Shown one piece after another: positions 47,241 through 59,694 of a DNA stretch of 64,000 bases; the first letter of the stretch is position 1, and each line of letters opens with the position of its first letter. The notes beneath the pieces are model-generated. The model saw only the letters and a program-made list of their open reading frames with translations, had not been told where the DNA came from and did not search any database. Source of the DNA: Myotis daubentonii (Eukaryota > Chordata > Mammalia > Chiroptera > Vespertilionidae); assembly GCF_963259705.1 (NCBI RefSeq), contig NC_081844.1, positions 45,646,001 to 45,710,000 on the forward strand, read 5' to 3'. The position numbers and the translations under genes were made by a program.

Positions 47241-47311
47241 TGACCCCCACTCTGATCCGGGACGCCCTTCAGGGCAAACCAGCAGGCCCCCGCCCACGCA
47301 CCAGGCCTCTA
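47241..47311 (+). mobile_element. Helitron 3'-end fragment
   Basis: CTGATCCGGGACGCCCTTCA, GGGCAAACCAGCAGGCCCCC and CACGCACCAGGCCTCTA form the last 70 bases of a HeliBat-type element. Its left part is missing. Its end abuts the next Helitron at the expected A|T insertion point. Confidence 0.85.
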
Positions 47312-47787
47312 TCCTATATAATAAAAGGGTAATATGCAAACTGACCCTAACAGCAGACCGACTGGGAATGACTGGTCACTATGACACACACTGACCACCA
47401 GGGGGCAGACGCTCAATGCAGGAACTGCCCCTAGTGGTCAGTGCGCTCCCACAGGGGGAGCTCTGCTCAGCCACAAGCCAGGCTGATGGTGCCAGTATAG
47501 CAGCGGTGGTGGGAGCCTCTCCCACCTCCTCAGCAGAGCTAAGGATGTCTGACTGCAGCTTAGACCTGCTCCCTGCTGGCAAGTGGACATCCCCCGAGGG
47601 CTCCCGGGCTGCCAGAGGGATGTCTGACTGCCAGCTTAGGCCCAATCCCCCGGGGAGCAGGCCTAAGCCAGCAGGTGGTCATCCCCAGAGGGGTCCCAAA
47701 CTGTGATAGGGCACAGGCCAGGCTGAGGGACCTCCCCACCCAACCCCCCCCCCCAAGTGCACAAATTTTTGTGCACCGGGCCTCTAG
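47312..47787 (+). mobile_element. Non-autonomous Helitron
   Basis: Consensus-like start TCCTATATAATAAAAGGG; end GTGCACCGGGCCTCTAG|T with terminal palindrome GTGCACAAATTTTTGTGCAC. It holds CCACCAGGGGGCAG (47395-47408) and the reversed CTGCCCCTAGTGG (47425-47437), both CTCF-core-like. GC-rich interior with AGGATGTCTGACTG(C) repeats. It inserted directly at the 3' end of an older Helitron. Confidence 0.96.
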
Positions 47788-48020
47788 TAATAATAATAAT
47801 ATGAAATGATATGAAAAAATAACCAATAAAGTCACAAAACATAATAGAGAACTGAAATGCATAAATATGTCACAATATATATTTATGTACTGTATATGAA
47901 ACCCCTAGACCATAAGAAATGCACAAAAATTCACTTTTAACTCATTCTCAAATTGCCCCCCTTAAAAACCAAATTGTCCCTGTGTGGCTTGTGCCCACCT
48001 TGGGAGCCATTGCTCTAGAG

Positions 48021-48255
48021 CAGCTGTGGGCAAACTACGGCCCGCGGGCCACATCCAGCCCGTTCGGCTGTTCTATCTGGCCCGCGGAGCCGAAAGAGTG
48101 GAGGGTTCTCTTGCTCTCCCCTCCGCTCCTTCACCAGCAGCAGTGTTAACATGTATTAGTTCACACAGACACTCCATCCATGCTTTTGTTCCGGCCCTCC
48201 GGTCCAGTTTAAGAACCCATTGTGGCCCTCAAGTCAAAAAGTTTGCCCACCCCTG
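48021..48255. mobile_element. Non-autonomous hAT element
   Basis: Ends CAGCTGTGGGCAAACT and (right, reversed) CAGGGGTGGGCAAACT, 14 of 16 identical. Inside the left end, ACGGCCCGCGGGCCACATCC is typical of the MER1/Charlie-like group. The 235-bp unit has no transposase. No clean 8-bp target duplication is visible (CTCTAGAG against CAATAATC), so a border may be altered. Confidence 0.85.
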
Positions 48256-50332
48256 CAATAATCATACTTTATCTGTCTCATCTCTAAGTTATGTCTTAAC
48301 AGAGTAAAAAAGGAGAACACCCTGAAAGAAGCAGGTGTTCATACAGTGAGTTTGTCTGATCTTTTATTCTATTTCCTTTAAATTTTAAATAAAACTTTTT
48401 CTTTAATGATATATACACTTTTTATCCTATTTTCAATATACAGGCCAAAACCTGTTGACACAATGAAACAAAGCTACTATTAGTACATAGGGTTTAAGAA
48501 AATTTAATATGATTTCTCTTTTCATCTATGTAATTTTTATTTCTTAGATATGGACACATAAGTTAAAGTTATGAGTCTCCTAGAAAACAAAAATGGAACC
48601 TAAAAATGGTCACTAATAGCAAAAACTACTGATGATGAAAGCTTTCTTTTCCCGAACCATTGACTTAATTATTTCCCATGAGGAAGTGGTTAATAAAAAC
48701 AGGCAAACAGATCAATTTTTTTGCCACAAATATGTCACTACATCCTTATGTCTCTGTTACCTAAAACAGCACTGTGTTGATTCATTTTCCCCTGGAGTCA
48801 GTGTGACCATTTCCTTTAAACATTTTCTAAAATGCTTGTACAAATGGAATTTTGTCCAGCATGGCATTTGGATTTGTATTATTCTTGGCATGATTTACCA
48901 TGAACTTAACTTCATGTTTATATGTACACCCATCTCTAACTTACAGAAAAACAAAACACAGCCGTGTAACTCCTAGTAAGAAATAGCTGTGCTAGAATTT
49001 GAAGATACCCAAATGTTTCATCAAACACCCTCAGTGATAATTTTGGTCAAATGGGAAGATAACAAAAGGAATGGATTTTAAGGAAATAAAGATGGTGTCA
49101 ATAGAAGTTGGATTATATAATTTCAAATATGAAGGATGTTTCATTGTCAGATTGGTTAGTTTCAATTCGAATCATATTTGTACTAATATGTACTAATTGT
49201 ACTAATATGTACTGGCATTTCAAAAATCAAAGAAGCATAAAACCCAGTAATGTATGGAGAAATCTAGAAAACATAGGATATTATACGTTTCTCCCCCCCA
49301 AAATATCAAGTGCTTTCTGTTCTAGTTATCAAGTTCAAACTGAGCATTCCAAAACCGGCATAAAACTGTGACCCCAGTACATAAACAGTACCAAAAGGAC
49401 TGCTGTCTCTCCCTATTTCTCCTTGGTGTTAAGGTGACATTCTTCTGAATGTGTCTGTAATGGCAGGATGTTCAGAATGCTACAATTCTAAGCACGTCTT
49501 ATTTTTTAGAGCAGAAAAAGTATCTCAACTTTAAGTCTGAGCTATAGGTACCTGCAGACACGGGGAATGGAGGGGGCCCAGCACCAAAATCCAATCCCAT
49601 CCACAAAAGTACAGTTTCACTTTTAGCAGATGATTTTGTGAAACACGATACAAATGCTCTAAAGGTAATAGAGAACAATAAATGCCCCTGAGTTACTATG
49701 TCCCTCTTTTAAATAGATCAGAGGGGACATTTGCTGAACTAGGGAACAAAATTTGCTACAGAGATAAGGGAAAGAAATAAAAAATACAATGTGTTTGTGT
49801 GGTAGGATATGACCTATAGACTAATAGAAGAGTGGGTTCAGAAACAGATTGGGGTACAAAGAGAAGCTTGACATACAATAAAACCTAACATCTCTAGGGA
49901 AAAAAGATAAAATATTAATAGATGGTTTAGAAAATTATGTCACTACATAAAGAAAAATAAATTATGTCCCTATCTTTTTCCTATGCAAGGGTGACCTCCA
50001 CATGGTTGAAAGATATCGGTAGTACACATAAAACTCTAAATCTAAGGAATGTAATTAAAAGTAGTGAGGAAAATATCTTTGTGACATTGGGAAAGGGGAA
50101 AACATTTGATCAAAATAAAAATATGTAAGAAAATTGACCTAATATTAAAAAAGAGCAGCATATATAAAGTATATAGATGAGCAATGAGGAGACAGAAGGC
50201 CATGGATTCACACCATTAGATGAATATGGCCTCAATGAGACCACTACAAAGTTTCGCAAATATTGAGTAAAGCTTAAATTCTACTCAGCCCCTTCATTTT
50301 CATAGCTATCGAGTATAAATATGCACATATTT
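48256..50332. other. Single-copy DNA
   Basis: No gene. The 114- and 87-codon frames at 48632-48976 and 49108-49371 have no domain or family likeness. A short tandem of TGTACTAATATGTACTAAT occurs at 49180-49212. Confidence 0.45.
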
Positions 50333-50348
50333 AAAGTGGACGATTTGA

Positions 50349-50570
50349 GCCCTAGCTGGTTTGGCTCAGTGGATAGAGCGTCGGCCTGTGGACTGAAGGG
50401 TCCTGGGTTCAGTTCCGGTCAGGGGCACGTACCTTGGTTGCAGGCACATCCCCAGAAGGGGGTGTTCAGGAGGCAGCTGAGCAATGTTTCTCTCTCATCT
50501 ATGTTTCTAACTTTCTATCCCTCTCCCTTTTTCTCTGTAAAAAATCAATAAAATATATTTTAAAAAGAAT
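50349..50570 (+). repeat. VES SINE
   Basis: Head GCCCTAGCTGGTTTGGCTCA, A box TGGATAGAGCGTCGGCC, B box GGGTTCAGTTCCGG, CT-rich block and AATCAATAAAATATATTTT tail. Flanks AAAGTGGACGATTTGA and AAAGTGTACTATTTGA (50333 and 50571) form a 16-bp target duplication with two differences. Confidence 0.96.
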
Positions 50571-50586
50571 AAAGTGTACTATTTGA

Positions 50587-53329
50587 ACCTAGGTAAAATT
50601 TAACTGCACTTATTTTTTTCCTTCCCCATTGTAGTAATGAAATGGGGCCCCTCTTGTTTCTAAGACTAAATCTCTTAGTTGTGTTGTGGCTCTCATCCCT
50701 TCATGCTTTCTCAGAAATATAGCAACACTCCATTAATTATTGTTTCCCACATTTAATGTGAGACCTCTCTGTCTCTAAATTTATCTGCAGAGAAACTGAC
50801 TCTCATCACTATACAAATGTAATTTTATTCATTTCCATGATGTCAATACATTATTTTTAAATTTCAAAAAATTTTATTGATTAATTATAGAGTATTTTAA
50901 TTCTAAAAAGAGGTCTATAAAAGAAACTTCAACTATCATTTTAAAAGACATTCTCATTGACTCTTTCTAATGTGTCAAATATTGTGTCTAAGAAACAATA
51001 AACACATTGTTTCTTAAACTAAAATGTTTAAGAAGATTATGAACAAAAAAAACTTGTTTTCAAGAAGATTTAAACTAAGGTATTCTGCAATACCTTAAAG
51101 AATCCATTTTCCCCTCAAAACATTTTCCAAGGCCCAGGTCCAGTTCTAGAAAAAATATTTTTGAAATATTCTTTAAAACGTATTTTGAGAAAACTGTGCT
51201 AAAGCAACTTGAATATATTTGAAAACAAGCAGAAAATAAAACTATGTGACATATGTTTGTTTGAACAGTTTGCTACCTAAAATTTGATATAATGATATGC
51301 TTTATGGGTTACACACTTAGTTTCCTTTATAATAATTTGCTTCTGTTCTTTCTCTTAGTTTATTGTGGAGAAATGCCTTTCTTTTCAAAGTTCAGATGGT
51401 TTTAGCTCTATTATTTTTAGACAAAAAATGAGCAAAGCTATTGAAATCGTTCTTTGGCAGTATGATATGGTGCAGATACAACATAAAAACAGCACTTTGG
51501 CTGGCTTACTGGCTTCATAGTTTGAAAATTCCTATTAAGTTTAAGTAAAATATTTTGCTAGTAAAGAGGAATGGTTTATCCATCGATGAAGCAGGTATGA
51601 CACCCTTTCTCTCAGAATCTGAATAAAGCATGTATTCGCTATGAAGTAAACCTAAAGCATTTGGTACTTAGACATTTTTAGTGCATTCTGATTTGATTTA
51701 TTGATACATTGAACAGAGAAGTAAACAGGGAAGCACAGCTCTTCAGTTAAATATTAAAATGAATCAATTATGTTTACACTAAGGACAAAAGTTTCTGCCT
51801 GTTCCTTTAGGTGGGACAAGCAGAGACACTGGGGGGGGGGGGGGGTGTTTGGGGAGAAAGGGATGAGCAGGGCAGCCGTGGCAGTGCTCTTGTTTGTCCC
51901 CTTTGTTCTTTGAATATGCTTTGAACACTTGAGAATTTACAATGTGCGTTTCCGTTTACAACCTCCAGGAGAGAATGAACATGTGCTTGATGAGGATCTA
52001 CTTTGTTTTCCAACAGAAAGATATGAAAGCCACACATAAGAGAGCATGATGATTCCTACTTAAGCCACATTGTGGCTTTCACAAAGGACGTCTGATTGCT
52101 CAGTGCAGGAATAAATCATAAAGGGAGGCTCTTTGGCATTCTAATTATCCCAGGAGTAATTACTTTGTGTTAAATTTAGGACAGTTGATCTCCTGCAGCA
52201 GAAACGAGGACATGCCCAGCACTCATGGGCAACTGTAGGCACTTTGGCAGAGCACATACATATTTCCTTAAGTCTACACGATGGAATGATATATTCATAG
52301 CTACTTAGAATTGAAACGGTTTATGTATTTGTGCTTCAGTGAATGAAATCATTCATCCACTCAACAAATGTTATTGAGATTTTGTATATTTCAAGGAAGA
52401 ACTCTTTCTGTATTATTTTTATTCACACTAATATAAGTAGATTGTCATGAAACAATGTGGAGTAGTTAGGTAAAGGATATTGGATGTAGAAATTGATGAT
52501 GGCAAATATAAGATACCTGAAAAAAAATCTAGATTTAAAGATATATTATTGGCACAAAAAACTAAAGTATTATCATTATATTAATAAAATATATTAATAA
52601 TGCAAATTATATCATAAAAAACTTAAATACTAAGATACTTAAAGCCTGGATACTGTAGAAAAAATCAGCCGGAGCACAGTTAGTTAGACATAAGCATTAG
52701 TGCAGAAGGCTGTGGCATGAGAACAGCCCTGAGAGAGTGTTGTAACTTGGGAGAGAGAGGCCAGGGATGTTATGGAGTATTAGCCAAAATAGTTAGCTGA
52801 ACTTCAGTTGCTTTGGGAATATTTGTTCAAACATGGTTTATTAAAATGCTCAGCAGGCTTAACAACCATTGATTGGCTATTTGGGTTTAGCAAGAAGGAC
52901 AAGGAGGAACCCTTGGGGGAGATGAGATCATATATGAGCACAGTAGAACATTTTCAGTTATTCAGATTTTCTGTTATTAATAATATTTTATACTATATAT
53001 GTATGCATTTATATGCCATATCTATAGCCATGTTTATATCAGCTTCTTACCTTCTATTTCCATCTACATTTTTATCTCTACCTTGACCTCAAACTTCATT
53101 CTTTCTCTACATCTTCCTCCTCCCCCACATCCGTCCCCTTTCTCACATCCATCTTCAACATCTCAAACTCCCTCTAAATTAGTGAGGATACCAATCCAAC
53201 TAATATTTGAAGTCAGGATTTGGTACTATGTGAGTGGAGAATGGGATATCACATGAAAAAACCCTCAAATAAGAACCTTCTATTTATAAATGTGCCACAT
53301 TACTTACTTTGAAAAACATGACAGATTTT
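50587..53329. other. Single-copy DNA with simple repeats
   Basis: No gene. It holds a 15-base G run (51831-51845). A short L2-like antisense 3' remnant (TCATCCACTCAACAAATGTT) may lie at 52345-52400. A CT-rich patch lies near 53095-53155. Confidence 0.45.
51831..51845. repeat. Poly-G run
   Basis: Fifteen consecutive G on the plus strand; unusual in such AT-rich DNA and prone to length error in sequencing. Confidence 0.9.
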
Positions 53330-53631
53330 GATTTAAAATATGCAGTTTCTTCCAGTTATAAAATAAACAACTCATGGGATGGAATGTGCAGTATAGTGAC
53401 TATAGTTAATTACACTGTTCTGTGCATTTTAAAGGTACCAGAGAGTAGATCTTAAAAGTTCTCAGCACAAGAAATTTGTAAATATGGGGGGGGGGTGATA
53501 AATGTTAATTAGATGCCTTGTGGGGACCATTTCACAATACATACAAATATTGAATCATTATCTTGTGTACCTGAAAGTAACATAATGCTGCATGCCAATT
53601 ACATCTCAATAAAGAAAGGGAAAAAAATAAG
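53330..53631 (+). repeat. L1M (MA/MB-type) 3' UTR end
   Basis: GGGATGGAATGTGCAGTATA, GTGACTATAGTTAATTACAC, GAGAGTAGATCTTAAAAGTT, GACCATTTCACAATACATAC, ATTGAATCATTATCTTGTGT and CATCTCAATAAAGAAAGGG follow the 3' end of old L1 subfamilies in sense. It is 5'-truncated, with no ORF. A ten-base G run sits at 53486-53495. Confidence 0.88.
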
Positions 53632-55129
53632 ACAAAATATGTAGTTCTTTTCATGAATTCTATGTAATAATTTGTTTTCCTTGACATCTCTGAAGCTCTA
53701 AATAAAATGTGTTAACTGTCATAATGAACCCATCACAGAGGACTGGAGCACCAATCTCCTTCCTTCTTATAATTTGCTTTATAGCAGGTTATTTTACAAG
53801 TGTAAAACTTAAACCATTTTTTTGGTAAAAAATCTAATGAAACCCATTAGAATTTGGGGTTTGATTAGAATTTTCCAGGTAAGGAAGAAGATAAGGTTCA
53901 CTCAATTTTTTCAGTTAAATACTAACTAAAAAGTATTCTTCTGGAGGAAGTAACTAAGTAAATCAGTAAATGAGAGAGGTTATTTTGGATATCAGTGAGT
54001 ATACTTTCCTACCACTGACAAGTGGCGCAAGGAAGATTTGTGTACAATCTCTCTGACTCCCAAGCTCCAGATATGAATTTTGTCCTCCATCTCTCCTCCC
54101 AAAGAGTTAACATTTATCTCCCCATGCCTGAGAGATGATTAGTGTTCCTTACACTGGTTTTTACCAGTTTGCTTTGTTTGATTGATTCAGCTGTTTCCAA
54201 TGGTAAGAAATCATATTCTAACAGTTAAATCTATGTTAAGGTAATGTAGCTTCAGAGGGCTATTCATCTGTTTTTACATCAAATAAATATGTTGGATAAA
54301 CTCCTAGAGACTTGCAGAAAAGATTGAACCTTCCTGAAGAACCTCCTTAATCATGTATCTGAAGCTTTGGTACTGACTTACCTTGTTCTGCTCTGTCCTC
54401 AGTGCATTTTAGTGGTCTATTTGTGTGAAGAAAGCCGACAGTATTTTTACCAACACACCACATGCATGTTAGGTTGCCTAAAATACTTTATACTTGCCTA
54501 AACAGGTTGACTCATTCTCTTCAGACTCAGGTCTAGTGTAATATATTTTTAAAAGAAGGACTAAAAGAAAAGAGGTACTTTTTTTTAACGTTTTATAGTA
54601 TGAAGAAGAGAGCTTCATTTTTAAAAGCATAATTACGTTATGGGCATCATAGATTTGTTTAGGAGAGCAATAGGCTTGCTATTTGCTTCCTATGGAAAAT
54701 GTATTTTCAAATCATCTTACAAAATGGAATTTTGAGCTACTAAATATGAAACTCTGGATCAAGCATGTTGTCATTACTTTTAAAATTCCTGTGGTTCTCA
54801 TGGTTAGCCCTTGGCTTCCACAGTTATGGAAACTCTGAAGTCCTTCTAATTTTGGAAAATATGGCTAGGATATTTTAGTCTAGTTGTACTAAGCAAGATT
54901 CTTGTCTTTATCAAAGCTTAAGCCCAAAATATGCTTCTGCCATTTTGAAAAAAGTGGCAGAGACAAGAGCTTAGAACCCAGTGGAAGAAATAAATTTAAG
55001 TATAAATAGATTTTGCACTATATGTATTAGGGAAGAAACAGTTTACTGGCTGGTATTTTAGCTACTTACATATTTAAATGGAAAACTATGATTAGGGACT
55101 AACCCTTTTCCATAGAGCAGTATATGCAA
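53632..55129. other. Single-copy DNA
   Basis: No gene or repeat recognised. Confidence 0.45.
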
Positions 55130-55625
55130 TATTCTTCAAGGAATTGAGGTTAGGAAACTTCCCAGGCACATCTCATATTTGATCCAGAGCCCAGCTTAAA
55201 TGATAATTTGCAGCAAATGCAATTATCATATCCCACCCTGTAATGAGATACATTGAGATTACAGATCCTATTAAGACCTATTGGGATTAGGGCTGGGATA
55301 TGAGGTAGATTGCAAAAATGACAACCGATCATTCCAATCTTTATAAACCCCACTGGGGTGTGACATTGGCCTTGCTGTCATCAAAAGACAAAGTTTATTA
55401 CTTTACCCCTTGAATCTGGGCTTGGCCACATGACTTGCTTTAACCAGTGGGATAAGAAAAAAAAATGTAATACAGAGACGTGAAAGGTGATTGCACATTG
55501 CAGTTTCCCCACCCACTTACTGCTCTTGGTTACCAGACACCATGTGAATAAACCCATGCTAGCCTGTTGAAAAATAACAAACTGAGTGGAGGAGGACTGA
55601 GGCTGATAGATAACTCCCTGCAGAC
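55130..55625 (+). repeat. Old MLT1-like LTR (uncertain)
   Basis: TTTACCCCTTGAATCTGGGC, TTGGCCACATGACTTGCTTT, AACCAGTGGGATAAG, CCAGACACCATGTGAATAAA and CCCATGCTAGCCTGTTG follow a common old mammalian LTR of the MaLR type. The 5' half is less clear. Subfamily not assigned. Confidence 0.55.
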
Positions 55626-57067
55626 ACAGCAGCTTTAAGGTATTCTGCCCCTTGAGAAAGAAGGAACAGACTATGACCCTATAAATAGACTTTGGTTTTT
55701 AAAGTCTACATGTTGAAATTGTTTAATTTTCTTCACTTTATATGTGTTAATAAGAAAATCAGAATTTATATAAAATACAGAGAGAGACCTACATGTTGTT
55801 ATGGAAAACTGGGCTAGACTCATGCATATATGCATTACAAGGTCAAGGAGTGTCTTTCAAGGTGTGCCTGAGGAATAATTGAGTGTTTGCAATAGACAGT
55901 CATTTGTCATATGACTATTATTCTTTTTTTAAATAACTCATCATGCTTTTGAAAAAGCTTATTGAATTCCTAAGAACATTGTGCATTCTATTTCTATATT
56001 AATTACATATTTCATACAGCCAAGAGAGATTGAACATCCAAATGTTTTATTATTTTGTGAACAGAAAAAAACCAGAAGCTCATAATATATTGATATACAG
56101 TCTCTATATAAGTCTGTGCTTTGAAAAATACCAAATGGATGCAATAATTTGTCTCACAATCTACTGTGTTGATTTTTAGGAAATATAATGATATTTAGAG
56201 AAATCAATATAAAATAAAGAAGATAGAAGAGTAATATACATATTACAGAAGTTAAAAAATATCTGAGGATTATAATGTATCATATTTCAAAATGTTGAAG
56301 TGTTTTGTCATGTATAAAATTATGATGTAGAATAAAATTTTGAGTAAATTGCGATTTTAATCTTTGTATGTATAATTTTACTTTTTTATTATTTAGGATT
56401 AATAGTAGAAACGACAATGTTTTAGATGAAGAAAACATGGTTATGAATCTAACTTTTAAGGCTCTTAGTTTTTCTTTTCTTAAATATGAATAACACTACA
56501 TTTTAATATTAATACATAGAAAAATTTAACTTTTATGCAGTAATTTTAACAAAGGGCCTATAATGTATTCTGAGCACCCAACCTAATTTAATTCACTATG
56601 CTTCTTAAATATAAAATGTATCAACCTATAGGGTTGAGTAATAGTTTACATATGATTGATAATGAAAATTTACTTTTTATTTATGAAGTGTAATTGTTAA
56701 TCAGTGAAATGTACATGGTGAAGAACTAAATATTATTTAGGAACTCTGACCAATTCATTTACAATTGGCCATTTCCCCCCACATTTTTATTTCTATTATA
56801 AATCGGGCACTCCAGGAGTCTTACAGAACTCATACAAATTCTTTATGAAGACCTCTATTACACTGTAAAATACATATAGGAAAAACATAACTAGTTCTCA
56901 CCTTTGAATTTATAAACTACATACATGAAGGGACTTCATGTGTTCAATAATCTCTCATGGAGGAACCCAGTAGTCTGTACAATGCTTCAGCACCCCATTC
57001 TCTTTGGAAAATATATCAGCACAAGAATGAGAATGCTATATATCAGAGCAGTTACCTTTAATATACT
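55626..57067. other. Single-copy AT-rich DNA
   Basis: No gene or readable repeat; among the most AT-rich parts of the window. Confidence 0.45.
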
Positions 57068-59394
57068 TTATTTATTTATTTATTTTTAAATTAAATCTTT
57101 ATTGTTCAGATTATTACATTTGTTCCTCTTTTTCTCTCCCATAGCTCCCCTCCACCCAGTTCCCACCCCACCCTCTGCCCTTACCTCCCTGCACTGTCCT
57201 CATCCATAGGTGTACGATTTTTGTCCAGTCTCTTCCTGCACCCCCCACACCCTTTTCCCCCCAAGAATTGTCAGTCCACTCCCTTTCTTTGCCTCTGATT
57301 CTATTATATTCACCAGTTTATTCTGTTCATCAGATTTTTTATTCACTTGATTTTTAGATTCACTTGTTGATAGATATGTACTTGTTCATCATTTTTATCT
57401 TTACCTTTTTCTTCTTCTTCCTCTTCTTCTTAAAGGATACCTTTCAGCATTTCATATAATATTGGTTTGGTGGTGATGAACTCCTTTAGCTTTTTCTTAT
57501 CTATGAAGCTCTTTATCTGACTTTCAATTCTGAATGATAGCTTTGCTGGATAAAGTAATCTTGGTTGTAGGTTCTTGCTATTCATCACTTTGAATATCTC
57601 TTGCCACTCCTTTCTGGCCTGCATAGTTTCTGTTGAGAAATCAGCTGACAGTCATATGGGTACTCCCTTGTAGGTAACTAACTGTTTTTCTCTTGCTGCT
57701 TTTAAGATTCTCTCTTTGTCTTTTGCCCTTGGCATTTTAATTCTGATGTGTCTTGTAGTGGTCCTCTTTGGATTCCTTTTGTTTAGGGTTCTCTGCGCTT
57801 CCTGGACTTGTAAGTCTATTTCTTTCATCAGGTAGGGGAAGTTTTCTGTCATTATTTCTTCAAATAGGTTTTCAATATCTTGCTCTCTCTCTTCTTCTGG
57901 CACCCCTATAATTCGGATGTTGGTTTGCTTGAAGTTGTCCCAGAGGCTCCTTACACTATCTTCATATTTTTGGATTCTTTTTTCTTTTTCGGTTGGGTAT
58001 TTTTTGTTTCTTCATATTTCAAATCTTTGACTTGATTCTTGCAATACTCTAGTCTGCTGTTGGATCTCTGTGTAATATTCTTTATTTCAGTCAGTGTATG
58101 CTTAATTTCTATTTGTTCCTTTTTCATATCCTCGGGAGTCTCACTAGATTTATTGAGGATCTCACTAAATTTATCGGCGGTTTCTAGGAAATTCTTGAAA
58201 AACCTTAAAAGTGTGGTTTTGAACTCTATATTCAGTAGTTTGCTTTCCTCCATTTCTGTAATTTGTGACCTGTTTCTTTGTCTCTGCATTTTGGCTGCTT
58301 CCCTGTGTTGATAGGGTGGCTTTCTGTGCTAGCTGTCCTATAGGGCCCAGTAGCTCAGCCTCCCAATTACCTGAGGTGGACACTCTTGGTGCATCCCTTT
58401 GTGGGCTGTGTGCACAGACTTGTAGTTAAGCCTTGATTGTAGTTGGTATCACTGGGAGGAATTGACCTCCAGGCCAATTAGCTGTGAGAATCAGCTGTGT
58501 CTATGGTGGGAGAACTTCTGTGCTGGAGACACCCTTATGGGGCAAGACTTGCTTCAGTGTGTCTTTGGTGCTCACTGAGTCTGCCCCCTGAGGAGTAGTA
58601 ATCTGGATGGTCCCACTCTGACCACTGGGTACACTGGCTCTTGGATACTTAAGGAGGTACTAATTTAGCCTCTGCCTGAGGCTACCCAGCAGGAGCTATG
58701 GAGAGATCTGCAGATTCTTCTTCCTTTTGGGATTTGGAGGTGCCCAGATGAGGCCCAGCTGTGAAGCAATGCAAGCTGCTGTGGGGCCTTGGGCCTTCTT
58801 TTTGATGTCCTGGGTCTCTCTGACCCAGGTGCAGTTTGTTAGGTAATTTTAGTTTGCAAAGGGCCAGTTCATTCATATGCAAAAACCTCTGTGCACAGCT
58901 TGGGTGGGGCGGGATCTCAGGGAATAAACAGGATGGAGCAAATAGCTATGGCTGACCCTCAGTCCTGTCCTAAGAGGCCCCGAGTCTCAGTGTCCCATGG
59001 TAATCGCTTCAAGCACCTCTGAGAGAAAGCCACCCTCGAGTTCTGCCCGCTGCCAGACAGTCCAGTTTCTCCCCGTATGAGTCTGGGTTCCCAGAGACTC
59101 GCTTGGAACTGGAGTTCAGGGCGTGAGTGTGTGTCTCCCTCCCGATTGAAAAAGACAGCCACGTCCTCAGTTGCCAGCCCTTTCCTCATGCGCCTCCGTA
59201 CCTCTGCACTTTACTTCCACACCTCCTCTGAGTTTCAGTGTGCTTTTCTCTTTCCTTCTAGTTGTAGAATTTGCACTCAGCCAGCCTTCCTGTGGTTCTA
59301 GATGATGTCCGTTTTGTCTTTTAGTTGTACTTTTGAAGTGGTTGTGCGAGGCAGCAATTTCAGATGTTTACCTATGCCGCCATCTTGGTTTCTC
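57068..59394 (-). mobile_element. Half-L1 (HAL1-like) retrotransposon
   Basis: A minus-strand LINE about 2.3 kb long. Reading the minus strand: a 5' end like GAGAAACCAAGATGGCGGCA, an approximately 1.1-kb GC-richer 5' UTR (59394-58290), an L1 ORF1 (58289-57430), then directly a purine-rich (GAA)n start, an approximately 350-bp 3' UTR with a G-rich stretch, an AATAAA signal and an AT-rich tail with (AAAT)n. No ORF2 is present between ORF1 and the 3' UTR. This is the layout of HAL1 elements, which rely on L1 ORF2 protein in trans; an internal deletion of a full L1 is the alternative. I could not define a convincing target duplication because both flanks are AT-rich and similar. Confidence 0.87.
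57430..58289 (-). pseudogene. L1 ORF1 (RNA-binding chaperone), broken
   Basis: Remains of the L1 ORF1 protein, which forms a trimer, coats L1 RNA and helps reverse transcription. The start (MQRQRNRSQ) and the acidic/basic heptad-like stretch (58289 to about 57960) form the N-terminal and coiled-coil part. The RRM-like part follows near 57960-57652 (it includes PEEEREQDIENLFEEIM). The C-terminal domain is at 57651-57430 (ARKEWQEIFKVM, LYPAKLSFRIE, ending LKGIL). It is broken by a one-base frame change near 57960 and an in-frame TGA at 57654-57652. Otherwise the reading frame is well kept over about 286 codons, so the copy is not very old. Confidence 0.92.
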
Positions 59395-59694
59395 TACTCT
59401 AATTTATTTTTAAATATAAATCTTTTATATACTTAGAGATTTTAATTATTAATGGTGCTAAATTTCTTATTAATGATAGCAAAATTTTTTATAGCAAATG
59501 ACTTGTAATGTCTTAGGAAAAAGTTGTTGATTTGTGGTACATCACTGTCCTCTCCGTAGATGAAGACCAGCTTCAAAAGGTAATCATGCCAAACATCTCT
59601 TTATTTCAGGAAGATGTTAAAACCATCTAATTATAGTTTATGAATTCACAGCACTGCACAGATGGACACATGGCATTGGTCAAGATTGTTCTCT

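Noticed and set aside
47379..47862. Frames of 88-100 codons near the 47-kb Helitron
   Set aside because: Products of Helitron sequence; no protein family likeness and one frame crosses the element border.
48632..48976. 114-codon plus-strand frame
   Set aside because: No domain, no flanking splice signals that I can support, and it sits in AT-rich DNA; length is within what 64 kb can give by chance.
58039..58311. 90-codon plus-strand frame opposite L1 ORF1
   Set aside because: Mirror shadow of the ORF1 coiled-coil coding on the minus strand.
57068..59425. Target duplication for the half-L1 (TTTATTTTTAAAT on both sides)
   Set aside because: The match is low-complexity and overlaps the AT-rich tail, so it could be chance.
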